Below, piece after piece: positions 43,235-57,458 of a stretch of DNA of 64,000 nt. The stretch lies in the NCBI GenBank assembly GCA_023213395.1, contig CM041465.1:74221741-74285740 (forward strand), read 5' to 3'. Under the pieces are notes generated by a model. It was given only the letters and a program-made list of their open reading frames with translations, was not told the DNA's origin and ran no database searches. This stretch comes from Cycas panzhihuaensis (taxonomy: Eukaryota; Cycadophyta). Numbering within the stretch: the first letter of the stretch is position 1; every line of letters starts with the position of its first letter. The position numbers and the translations under genes were made by a program.

Positions 43235-44900
43235 CAAGGTATACTATCCATAATAAGTAACAAAGGCAAGAAAGAAATCATGGGACAAACCAATGTTATC
43301 TAAATTATCAAGGGGACATGCCACCTCAAAGGACCAACCCTACTTATCCAAATAATAGATAAAGAGAGACTCAAGCTCCATTCATAGAAAGTTGGAGACC
43401 ATCTCATGTTGATGGATCCTATCCTCATAGAGGAAGCCTGAGTTTTAGAAGAAGATATTCATCTTATTATACTTTTTACAATCATGTTAGCTATACGGAA
43501 GATAAATGCTTTGCTAAACGTGGTCTACCAAATAAGGAAAGTGCTAATACTGTTATGGAAGTAAGGAAAAATAATCATACTTTTATATCTAGTTTCATTA
43601 CCCATAAAGATGAAGATGATAGTTGATACATTAATTTAGGTTGTTCCACTCATATGACACATAAGGAATATCTATTCAGTACTTTGGACAGAATCGAAAA
43701 AGGATCAATTATATTTGGTGATGATACCTCCCATGAATCCATTGGAAGAGGTAATATAATATTACAAACAAAATAAAAAAACACTAGATACATTGATGAT
43801 GTACTTTATATGCTAGCCCTTAAGAAGAATATTTTATCTATAGGATAGATAATGGGCCAAGATTACAAGGTAATATTTGATAATGAAGAATGTACTATTA
43901 AAGACAAAAGAAGAAATAAGGCAGTGGTTGCCAAGGGCAAAATAACTAAGGATAGACTTTTCAAACTAGTCCTTATTCCTGATAATTATACTTTGAAAAC
44001 ATCAATAAAGCTTCATAGTGACATGTGGCATAAGAGATTTTCCCACTTGAGTTATAGAAGTCTGACACTAATGAAGAGGATGGATATGGTAAATGGATTA
44101 CTATATATTGATATGTATAAAACTATTTGTGAAGGATGCCTTCTTGGAAAATAACATAAGGAAAGTTTTCCAAATAATAGTTATAGAGCCAATGGACTTA
44201 TCCAATTAGTCTACACACATATTTATAGGCCCATGGATATTCCCTTATTAGTAGGAGCCAGATACTTTATCATATTCATTAATGATTTTACAAGGAAAAC
44301 TTGGGTATATTTCCTAAAATTTAAATCAAATACTTTTTAACACTTTATCAACTTTAAAACCTATGTGGAAAGACAAAGTAGATACAAAACTCCTCTCCCT
44401 ATGATCAAATAATATGGGAGAGTTTATTTCAAATGAATTCAAAGCCTATCATGCTCATCATGGAATAAGGTGACAACTTACAAATCCCTACACCCCCCAG
44501 TAAAATGGTATAGCAGAAAGGAAGAACCACACTATAGTCAAAATAGCTAAGCGTATGTTAAAAGACAAGAGATTAGGACATAAATTTTGGGTTGAAGTAG
44601 TACACATAGCTATATATTTAATTAATAGATGTATCACCAAAGCACTAAGGTGGAAAACTCCTGAAGAAGCTTAGACTAGATACAAACCTAGCATCTATTA
44701 CTAAAGAGTTTTTAGATGTTTAGCCTATGCATATGTACCTAAATAAAGAAGACCTAAGCTAGATGATCATAGTATTAAATGCATATTCATTAGATACAGT
44801 GATGCCTCAAAATCTTACAAAGTCTATAATCCTCAATCTTGAAAGAACATGGTGAGTTTAGATGTTAAATTCTAAGAAGATGATTATTACTATCTTAATG
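43235..44900 (+). pseudogene. C3 Gag end, protease and integrase
   Basis: After N1, a basic Tyr/Ser-rich Gag end is followed near 43,610-43,830 by protease words CSTHMTHKEYLFSTL and ILSIG*I. The open stretch 43,852-44,154 is the GAG-pre-integrase/HHCC region (LHSDMWHKRFSHLSYRSL ... CEGCLLGK). Integrase continues with FIIFINDFTRKTWVYFLKFK near 44,270 and HPPVKWYSRK near 44,500, where the family has TPQQNGVAERKN. Scattered stops and a frameshift make it inactive. Order and strand link it to the gag at 39.8-40.6 kb. Confidence 0.8.
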
Positions 44901-45039
44901 ATTCTTAAAACAAAGGGAATGGTGTAATAATAAATCTTGATTCCACTAAGTCCAAATATGTGCCACCTAAGCATGAATTAAGACAAACCATTGATATATC
45001 AAGTGGGGAGGGAACTTTTTCTCAACTTCCACCATAAAG

Positions 45040-46690
45040 ACTACTAAAATGGGTTCAAAGAAATCATGACATGGATAACATCTTGGATAATAACTACAAT
45101 CGACAATCTACTCATACACATAAGGTAAATTTTACCCTTATAATTCAAGTTATAGAAATCCATAAGTCTCAAACCTTTGGTGAGGCTAATACACTTGATA
45201 CTTGGAGAAAGGTAATGGAGGAAGAATATAACTCCATAGTACAAAATGATACTTGGGAATTAATTGACTTACCTCCCAATAAAAAGGTAATTAGTACTAA
45301 GTGGGTTTATAAAATTAAGTTCCAATCTAATAGATTAATTAATAAATATAAGGCTATATTGGTAGACAAAGGCTATGCACAAAGAGAATATATTGATTAT
45401 AGTGAGACATTTGCCCCTATTGCATATATGGAAATTGTACATATGATAATCAACTTGGTAGCACAAATATGATGGAATGTTTATCAAATGGACATCAAAG
45501 GTATTTTTCTTAATGGCTACATTGAAAAGAATATTTATGTCTCTCAACCCCTTGGTTTTGAAGTCAGGGGTGAATAAAACAAAGTGTATAAAATTAAAAA
45601 GGCACTTTATAGTTTCAAGAAGGCACCCAGGGCTTGGTATTCCTGCATTGACAAATACTTTAGAGATCAAGGTTTTAAAACATCTCAATCAGATCTAAAC
45701 ATGTATATCAAAATCAAGGGAGATTCTATTCTAATTATGGGACTATATGTAGATGACTTTGTCTACACTGGAAATAATTCCCACCTTTTATAAAACTTTA
45801 AAGAAGCCATGCATAAAGAATTTAAGATGAAAATTTTGGGATTAATGCATTACTTCTTAGGTTTTAAAGTATGGTAGGATAAGAATGGAATCTTTATTTC
45901 TCAAAGGAAGTACAACTTAGACTTACTTCAAAAGTTTAAGATAAGTGATTATAAACCTATAACAACTCCAATTGGAATTAGAATCAAACTATCTAAACTT
46001 GATGATTTAGCACCTATTGATCCTATATTTTATAGACAGTTAATTGCCAGTTTGATTTACTTAACTTCTACTCAACTAGATATCATGTATTTAGTTAGTG
46101 TAATATCTAGATTTATGCAAGACCCCAAGACTACTCATTGGTAAGCAGCGAAAAGGATTCTACGATATCTCAAAGGTACTAGAGAATATGGATTACATTA
46201 TAAATCCTCATCAAACTTTATATTGATAAGTTATATAGATTCAAATTAGGTAGGTGACATCGATGACAGAAAATCTACTTTAGGTTACACTTTTAATATA
46301 GGTTTAATAGCCATAGCTAGGAGCACTAAGAAGTAAAATATCATTTCTCTATATATAGCTAAAGTAGAATATAAAGCAGTAGTCTTTAGTGCATGCAAAA
46401 TAGTTTGACTTTGATGACTTCTACAAGACTCTTAGATTGAATAGAAAGGACCAACTAAAATATACTGTGACATTCAAAGTACTATTTAGACAACTCAAAA
46501 CCCTGTATTTCATGGCAGAACAAAGTATAGAGAAACTTAGCATTGCTTCATTAGAGAATTAGTTCAAGTAAGTAAGATCAAGTTGGCATATTATAGTATA
46601 AAAGATCAAATGGTAGATATATTTACAAAGGCATTCTGAAGGATCAAATTTAACAAATTTAAGGACAAACTTAGAGTTTTATATAATAGC
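45040..46690 (+). pseudogene. C3 reverse transcriptase and RNase H
   Basis: The open stretch 45,071-45,472 reads WRKVMEEEYNSIVQNDTWEL, then STKWVYKIKF and YSETFAPIA. The stretch 45,584-45,793 reads KKAPRAWYSCIDKYF and LIMGLYVDDFVYTGN with an intact YVDD. Then HYFLGFKVW, LDLLQKFKI, YLKGTREYGLHYKSS and RNase H words (DRKSTLGYTF, KVEYKAVVFSAC, DIFTKAF) run to about 46,640. TAG replaces several Trp codons. It is more intact than most copies here. Confidence 0.85.
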
Positions 46691-46693
46691 ATT

Positions 46694-47000
46694 ATGGTGG
46701 AGAATGTTGGGATAATTCCTATTCTCAATATATGTATGCATATACCTAGGGCCTCTAAAAGCCACCTAAGGCCACTTACAGCCCACCAGAGTCACCATGT
46801 AGCCATCTATAATGACACCAAGATATGTATTGTATTTATTTTATTATTTTTTCTGTTAAATATTTACTTTATCAGGTAGAGGCATTTACCACCTCCCTAA
46901 AACTATATATATTTTGAGTGGATGCATCCCTGGTATCTTTTAACACCACCAACTATTTGGAAATGCATGTTAACTTAAATATGGATTGTATATTGTAATC
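46694..47000 (+). repeat. C3 polypurine tract and probable 3' LTR
   Basis: ATGGTGGAGAA (46,694-46,704) is a fitting polypurine tract directly followed by TGTTGGGATAATTCC at 46,705, the expected LTR start. The LTR end is not defined because C4 sequence begins near 47,000. No matching 5' LTR was found upstream. Confidence 0.5.
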
Positions 47001-47009
47001 TTCAACCTA

Positions 47010-48538
47010 CTTTGCTCTTCATGCCTACAAACATGAATGGTAGAATGTAATGTAGGAGGAGTATAATATTTTGGTCAAGAATGACACATGGAAATTGGTA
47101 GATCTCCCTCTAAACAAATTAATAATTGGTGCCAAATAGGTTTACAAAATAAAATTTAGGTCATATGGCTCTATTAACAAGTATAAATCAAGGTGAGTAG
47201 CTAAAGGGTATGCTCAAATCAAAGGAATTGACTACAATAAAACATTTTCTCATGTAGCTTAAATGGAAACTGTATGCCTCATATTGAGTCTTGCTCCATA
47301 AAAGGGATGGACCATCCAATAAATGGATGTTAAAGATGCCTTCCTAAATGGATACATAGAAGAGGAGATCTTTGTATAACAACCCAAAGGCTTTGAAGTT
47401 AAGGGGGAGGAAAACAAGGTATATAAACTTAAGAAAGCCTTATATGGATTAAAACAAGCACCTAGAGCATGGTACTCTATGATAGACAAATATTTTAGAG
47501 ATAAAGGATTTGAAAGAAGTTAATCAAACCCTAACCTATATATAAATATTAATTGAGACTCAATACTTATTATGGGACTATATATTGATGACTTAGTCTA
47601 TATAAGAAATGACTCTCAATTGTCACAAAAGTTTAAATATGACATGTGCAAAGAATTTGAGATGACTGATTTGGGTCTCATACATTACTTCCTAGGTTTG
47701 GAAGCATGGTAAGACAAGAATGGAATTTTTATATCTTAAAGGAAATATACTTTAGATTTACTTCAAAAGTTTAAGATGAATGACTGTAAGGTATTAGTTA
47801 CACCAACAAAAAATAGAATAAAATTATTCAAGTTCAATGATTCTATATCAGTTGATCCTACACTCTATAGGAAGTTGATTAATAGTTTACTCTACCTAGC
47901 ATCAACTCATCCTAATATCTTACATTTAGTAAGTGTGCTATCCAAGTTTACATTAGAACCTAAGATACCACATTGGTAAGAAGAAAATAGGATTCTTTAA
48001 TACCTAAAAGATATAATTAGCTATGGGTTACATTACAAGTCCTCGATAGATTTTAGGTTGATTAGCTACACAAATTTAGACTGGGTAGGTTATATTAATG
48101 ACAAGAAATCTATATCTAATTATACTTTTAGTATAGGATTAGTATCAATTGCTTAGAGTACCAAGAAATAAAAATGGTATACTTATCTACTACAAAAGTA
48201 GAGTATAAAGTAGTAGTAACAAGAACATGTGAAATAGTTTGGCTACGCCAGTTACTCTAAGATTTAAAAATAAAATAGGATGGACCTATACATATGATAT
48301 ATGAAAAATAAAGTACAATTCAAATGACATGTAATCTAATGTTTCATGGATAAGCAAAGCATATTAAAATACAACATCACTTAATCAGTGAATTGGTACA
48401 AGCTGGCGAGATTAAATCGGTTTACTATAGCATAGATGAACATGTGGCAGACATCTTTACGAAGGCTCTTGGAAAAATCAAGTTTCATAAATTTAGAAAC
48501 AAACTTGGAGTTTTCCCTAATGAATATTATGGGGGAGA
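47010..48538 (+). pseudogene. C4: second copia RT-RNase H fragment
   Basis: A second plus-strand RT-RNase H similar to C3 but a separate copy. It reads EEYNILVKNDTWKLVDLPLN near 47,055, QMDVKDAFLNGYIEEEIF-like near 47,320, [20 protein letters not shown] near 47,430 and LIMGLYIDDLVY near 47,570. Next are EMTDLGLIHYFLGLEAW, NDCKVLVTPTKNRIKLFKFN (open stretch 47,776-47,979) and RNase H to about 48,500. It ends in GGGGGAGA (48,531-48,538), a polypurine tract. The 5' portion is missing, so it is truncated against the C3 LTR. Confidence 0.85.
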
Positions 48539-50287
48539 TATATTGTATAATGTTCATTAGTTGGAAATCTAAAAAGTGTGTTGGCATTGGGTGGTGTGGA
48601 CCCAACTCCAACCACCCTAGCTGACCCACTCACATAATATCTTAATAATGCTTTTTAATACCAAATGTCAGTAGATGTTAAGCAACCCTAATATCCCAAC
48701 TATTTAAATGGGCCTCATGGGCCAAAGGTGTTTCTTAATACCACCTAATTTTAGAGACATGTTAACATTATTTAAGTTTGTCACTATAGCCTTATGATAT
48801 TATTTTTCTCTACCCTTTCTCCATCAATTTTTTATCTCTATAGTTTCCCTTCAGTCATAGTATATGACTATGATCCTAAATTCACTAGATCATTTTGGCA
48901 TGATCTCTTTCATGCTTCAAGCACTACCTTCAACATAAGTTTGACTTACCATACTCAAATAGATGACTAGTTTAAAGTACTTAATAAAAACTTAAAAGAC
49001 CTATTTATGGTGTTTCATATCTAAATACCAAAATAAATAGACATTTTAGTTTGTCCTTGTTGAATATTAGTACAATTTTTCTCACCATTCTACCATTGGT
49101 ATGTCTCCATTTTTAACCTTGTATAACTCCCCCACCATACTACCATATATTAACCATTAACCTATAGGTAACTTCCATTAAAAAAGAACTCTAAGATATG
49201 GACCATATCCTAAACACCCTTAAGTATAGCCTATCCATTAGCTAAATAAAACCACATGAAATAACTTATCAACGACCACTACTTTGATTGCTTCTTTTTA
49301 GTTGATGACTTCATCTTCCTTCATCTCTATCCATATAAGCAAAAATCCTTTAAAAATTATACAAACCATAAGTTAATTCCCCATTAGTATAACCCATATA
49401 AAATCCTCTAACACATTATAGAAATTGCTCGTACTTTAGAACTCCCTCCCAATAACTAAGATCTATAATGTCTTCCATGTATCCTACCTGAAAAAATATC
49501 TTAATCCATCCACATCCCCCCTCCCCCCCCCCCCCCCCCCCGCTAACTACTAATGTCACCTTCATAGTAGAACCATTTATGAGTATCTTATATAGTAGGT
49601 TAACTATGAATGAGTGGAAGTGACATGAGAATTAATAGAGTTCATTCAACAACATCCACATCTTTATAACTTTAAGGATTTAACATCTTAGAAGGAAGGA
49701 CCTATTATATAGATACTTCTTCAATGGGACCTAGTACATAACTAGCTTAACTATAGGATCTTACCACTAACACATGTGACCATAGAATTTGAATGTTAGT
49801 GCTAGCTCTTAATATTTGTGTGGGCGTTATTTTCATATGCCAATAACATTTTAGATATTAGTGGTTATCTTTTGTTGAGTCCATTATAATTGGCATATTG
49901 TGGTGTTGTATTGGTCTTTTGAAATCAATCCTATTATGCTTATAATTTTGTAACTATCTCTTTTTATTATAATAAAAGTTTATTTATCTTATTGTCTTAT
50001 TATATTTATGCTTTTTTATCTCATTTTTCATAAGTTGTTATGGAGAAATATAGGTGAAGAACATTCCCCCTATGTGAGTAATACTAAATTTTTTTCTAAG
50101 TATTTCCTTGTTGATTTTATTCTAATAATTTGCTATATGGTTTTGAAGAAAATAAATAAGTTATAACTTAGTTCCCTAATTTTCTTCAACATGATGAAAC
50201 ATTAAGAAGTAACGAGAATCATAAGTTCCTCACATCAGATGAAATTATTATAGAAATATAGCATCAACTTTTGGTCTAGTCAAGAGC
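48539..50287. other. Probable C4 3' LTR and unassigned DNA
   Basis: Directly after the C4 polypurine tract an LTR would be expected (TATATTGTATAATG...), but the end and a partner copy are not visible. The rest is AT-rich with a C18-20 run at about 49,522-49,541 and no coding signal. Confidence 0.35.
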
Positions 50288-50738
50288 TGTTGAAGTCTCA
50301 AAAAGATAGATTTTTATAAAATTATAGATTTATAGTTTTACAACTATAAAATTCTAAATAGGATCAAGATAACTTATGTGCATCTAAATATGAAAGTAGA
50401 AACACAATAGACAATAGATCAAAGCAAACTAATTACATCAAACAATGATCGCCAAATTAGTTGGCTTAGTTAATCTATATTTTGATAAAGCTTCTACACA
50501 TAAAAATCCAATATATAAATAAGGGCATTTGGGTCTAATTTATAGACCAAGATAGACCTCGAAAATAAATCTCATTGGCAATTATAATTAGCCAATATTA
50601 TTGGCCTATTATTCGGTAAAGGGGCAAACCCAATATATTTATCCATTATATTTTAATTTAAATATAATACATCATATGGTATAATAATATATATATATAT
50701 ATACATTTATAAAAGAGGTATCATTAAATGTTTTAATA
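50288..50738 (-). repeat. C5 3' LTR (451 bp)
   Basis: Begins TGTTGAAGTCTC and ends with AAATGTTTTAATA, followed by pyrimidines CCCTCCCTT (the polypurine tract on the minus strand). It has a (TA)n run at about 50,685-50,702. The single copy makes the boundaries moderately sure. Confidence 0.6.
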
Positions 50739-50769
50739 CCCTCCCTTAATGATAACTCAGTTTGTCTTA

Positions 50770-52230
50770 ACACTAAGGCTATACTATAACCTTTCAAACT
50801 TTGGTCTCCCAAGTGCATTGGTAAATATATCTACCACTTGGTCCTTAGTCAAATGGTATACTAAGTTAACTTCTCTATTTTGTACATGCTTATGGATGAA
50901 GTGATGATGGATCTCTATGTGTTTGGTTCTCACATGGAAGATAGGATTCTTGGTCATCTTTAAAACACTCTAATTATCATAAAAGAGAGTGGTGGCACAT
51001 GTCTAATGAAGTCTAAGTTCTACAAAAATCTTGTGTAGATAAATCACTTTAATAGTGGCATGAATAATTACTTTATATTCAACTTCCATGGAGGAGAGAG
51101 TAACATTTGGTTATTTCTTATAACTCCAAGAGAATATAACTAAGTTCATGTTGAAGTAGTACCCTAATGTAGAATGGTGTGAGTCTTAATAACCAACACA
51201 ATTAACATCCATATGTCTTTTTAAGATAGGATTGTCAACTTAGTTGTAATCAAGGTCAATCTAAAGTGTGTTGTAGATGTATTTGAAGATTCTAGTGGTC
51301 ACTTTTCAATGTGATGCCTCAAGTTGTGACATATACCTAAAATAGATCCCAATAACATAGGAGATATCTAATTGAGTATGAATGAGGTAGATAAAGCTTC
51401 CAACTAATTACTAATACAAGGTGGGATCAAAGGACTTAACTTATTCATCCAAATTTAGCTTGGTCTCCATTTCCATTAGTATTAGTGATGGTTTACAATT
51501 ACCCATTCTAAACTACTACAGAAGTTCATTTGAATACTTGGATTGTGATAGGAATATGTGACTAGGTTCCTACCACACCTCAATACTAAGGAAATAATAT
51601 AGCAACCTAAGGTTTATAATCTTGAAGTTACTCTTAAGTTCTATTTAGAGATAAGCTATTCCATCTTTATTATTTTTAATTATTGCCAAGTCATTCATAC
51701 AAAGTACTATGATAATGATCAGATTGATCCTAATCTAAATTTAGACATCAAGATCAGAGGGTGAACAAGTGAATCCATGTTGTACGAAGAACCCATCAAT
51801 CTTGGTATATTAGGCATGTAGAGATTGCTTCAATCCAGAGGTCTTTCTTAAGCTTGCAAACTAGGTGTTCTTTTCTAGGAATAACATAACTAGGAGGTTA
51901 CCTCAAGAAAACCTCTTCCATGAGTTCTCCATTCAGGAAGGCACTCTTCACATTCATCTAGTATATAGGTTAGTTGAATTAGATCGCAAGTGACATCAGC
52001 AAATGCAATGTAGTCATGGTGGCAATGGGTGTAAAGGTTTCTTCATAATCAATCCCCTCTTATTATTTGAAGCCTTTTATAACTAGGTGAGCTTTGTGAT
52101 ACTCAATGGTAACATTGACATGAAATTTTATCTTATAAGGACATCAATAATTAATTGGATTCTTTTTAGGTGGTAGTTTAATTAACTTCCATGTGTCATT
52201 CTTAAGGATTGAGGTCATTTCTTCATCTAT
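50770..52230 (-). pseudogene. C5 reverse transcriptase and RNase H
   Basis: Heavily decayed. The RT start near 52,190 shows LKNDTWKLIKLPPKKN-like spacing. The active-site segment near 51,715-51,680 reads VLCMNDLAIIK, where YVDD has become CMND. RNase H remnants extend toward 50,800. The assignment rests on position between integrase and LTR and on partial block matches. Confidence 0.6.
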
Positions 52231-52379
52231 TATAACTTTCTATATTTGGTCTTTCACTGCCTTCTAAAATGTGGAAGGCTTAGAATTCTCAAGGACGGGT
52301 GCTATTAAGGTATAGTTCAGGGAGTGACTCAAGCTAGACTCTCTCTTTAGAGCAATAGGAGGAGGAGGTATATCTTTTA

Positions 52380-53330
52380 TCAGTTGTTGGTACCACTTAG
52401 GAGGTTTTTAAATGCTAGTGAGCTCCACCTGAAATCATCTATTGATATGGGTGGTATTATGGAGATGGAATTTAATGTTGAGGTTAAAGCTAGTAGAGTT
52501 AAAGATGGACTTGGCATATAAGATGTCATTAGTGTATGTGGCTCAAGAATTAATAATAGAGGCACTTTTGGAATAACAATATCACTATCTACCATAAACT
52601 AAATTTATAAAGGGTCTAAGTCTGATGTATCTTTAGTAAAAATAACATCTTAAGTGGTATATTCATGATTTCCAATAGGGCCATACACCTTGTAAGCTTT
52701 ACATCTTGGCACATAACTAAGGAAGATGCACTTAAGGCACTTATCATCTAACATTTTTCTATTTTCTTTGGGGATGAACTTATAAGTTGTATAGCTAAAT
52801 GTCCTTAAGTATAAGATGGTAGGGTTTATGCCTAACCAAACCTCCTTATGTGTTATATCTTTTACTGTTATAGTGACACTTATGTTTGTAAGATATATAA
52901 CAATAGAGAGAGCTTCAACCCAAAAATGGGCAGTTGGGTTTATAGCATTCAACATAGCCTTTGCCTTATTCACCAAAGTTTGGTTTAGTCCTTTTGACAC
53001 ACCATTTTATTGGGGTGTGTATGCAGTAGAGAATTGGTATTTTATCACAAATTCTTGGTAGAAATTAGTAAACTAATTTAAAGTGTATTCTCCTCCATTG
53101 TCTGATCTAGGCGCCTTGATTATCATGCCAGTTTCATTTTTAACTTTTTGTCTTAAAGTTCCTAAATTTCTTAAAACCTTCATATTTGTGTTGAAGAAAG
53201 TAGATCCAATCTTTCTTTGACTAATCATCAATGAAGATCGTGAGGAACTAACTTCCATTAAGAGAAGAAACTAATAGAGGTATACATATATCTGAGTGGA
53301 CCAACCCCAATGGTTTAGATGCTTACTAAG
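52380..53330 (-). pseudogene. C5 integrase
   Basis: The open stretch 53,073-53,258 ends IIKAPRSDNGGEYTLN, containing the catalytic SDNGGEY block. The stretch 52,650-53,000 reads GLNQTLVNKAKAMLNAINPT, AHFWVEALSIVIYLTNI and KMLDDKCLKCIFLSYVPRC, with KAYKVYGPI near its end. This is the copia integrase core end and C-terminal block. Frames are broken between the two stretches. 52,380-52,650 is the acidic linker to RT. Confidence 0.85.
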
Positions 53331-53739
53331 CCTTATTAGAAGGGAATGGCCCTCTTTATTATTTGCCCACTAAGTAAGCTTCATAAATGTAGTTGATTTT
53401 TTTAATTTTTGATAACCCATGTACTATTTATATCCTATACATGAGGTTAAGGCTTTACATATTTAGGTGACCTAGACATTAGTGACATAATTAGTCCTTG
53501 GTACTCATTGATAGGGGTTACTCATCTTGGTATAAACATTCACTTTGGATTTCTTCCATGGGTGGGTCTTCAACTATAATTGCTTTACCTTTATCTAGGT
53601 GATTGGTTTGTATAGATGTACAACTTTAATTGGTATCTTATTGTGGGTTGATGAGGAAAACTTTATCATGTCTTGTAGTTATTAATTGTATTGTGGTATG
53701 ATCTATGATGATGCAAACACCTTGGCTAAATATAATATC

Positions 53740-54240
53740 AAGGTTTTACTTATCAATCTGGCTAATTGATAGCATGTTTTGTTTCATGCTAGGAATTAAA
53801 AGAATGTAAAGAATATTGCTAATATGATTTAAAACATTGGATTTCTTCAATACAATTGGGGTTCTTCTAATTTTGGTATCATCATATATGAGATTATCTC
53901 CAAATGTCACCATTTGAGCCCTAATAGGATGTGTATCCTTAAGTAAGTCTTCAATTCTAGTCAAATGATGAGTGGCATTGAAATCAAGCAATAAAAACTT
54001 ATCATCATGTTAAGATAACAAGGTTAGATAAAAAAGGTTCTCTAAATTGCCTTGTGTCTCAACTACGTTATCTTCTTATTGGGTATTTCAGTTGCACCTT
54101 TGGTTCTTTGGTTGGTTTCCTTTCCTATTAGATTGTCCCTAGTTCTAATTTCTACCCTAATTGTCCTAGTTTCTATTCTACTAAAAATGTGACTCCCCTT
54201 GTTGTCTACCTTGAATTTATACGAGTTATAAATTTGGTTG
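53740..54240 (-). pseudogene. C5 protease and Gag end
   Basis: The open stretch 53,746-53,991 reads LDFNATHHLTRIEDLLKD, VTFGDNLIYDD and ILLIPSMKQNMLSISQID. This is the copia protease (D-S-GA-HHLT, VGNG, VLYVP-L-NLLS) with the catalytic Asp retained but the following Ser changed to Phe. Upstream to 54,240 is an Asn/Gln-rich Gag end. Coding stops where T3 begins. Confidence 0.75.
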
Positions 54241-54289
54241 TTGGATGTGTGTCTACGGGATAGTCACTATGCTCAATAGGAATGATGGT

Positions 54290-57458
<3,169 letters not shown>

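Larger units (their letters stand above)
50288..54240 (-). mobile_element. C5: 5'-truncated copia element
   Basis: A minus-strand copia element with a 3' LTR (50,288-50,738), a polypurine tract (complement of 50,739-50,747, AAGGGAGGG), RT/RNase H, integrase, protease and the Asn/Gln-rich Gag end. It is cut near 54,240 where T3 LTR-like sequence starts. No 5' LTR or PBS was found. Confidence 0.75.

Noticed and set aside
49522-49541. Poly-C run as a functional element
   Set aside because: A simple homopolymer without partner sequence. It could be slippage or assembly noise.
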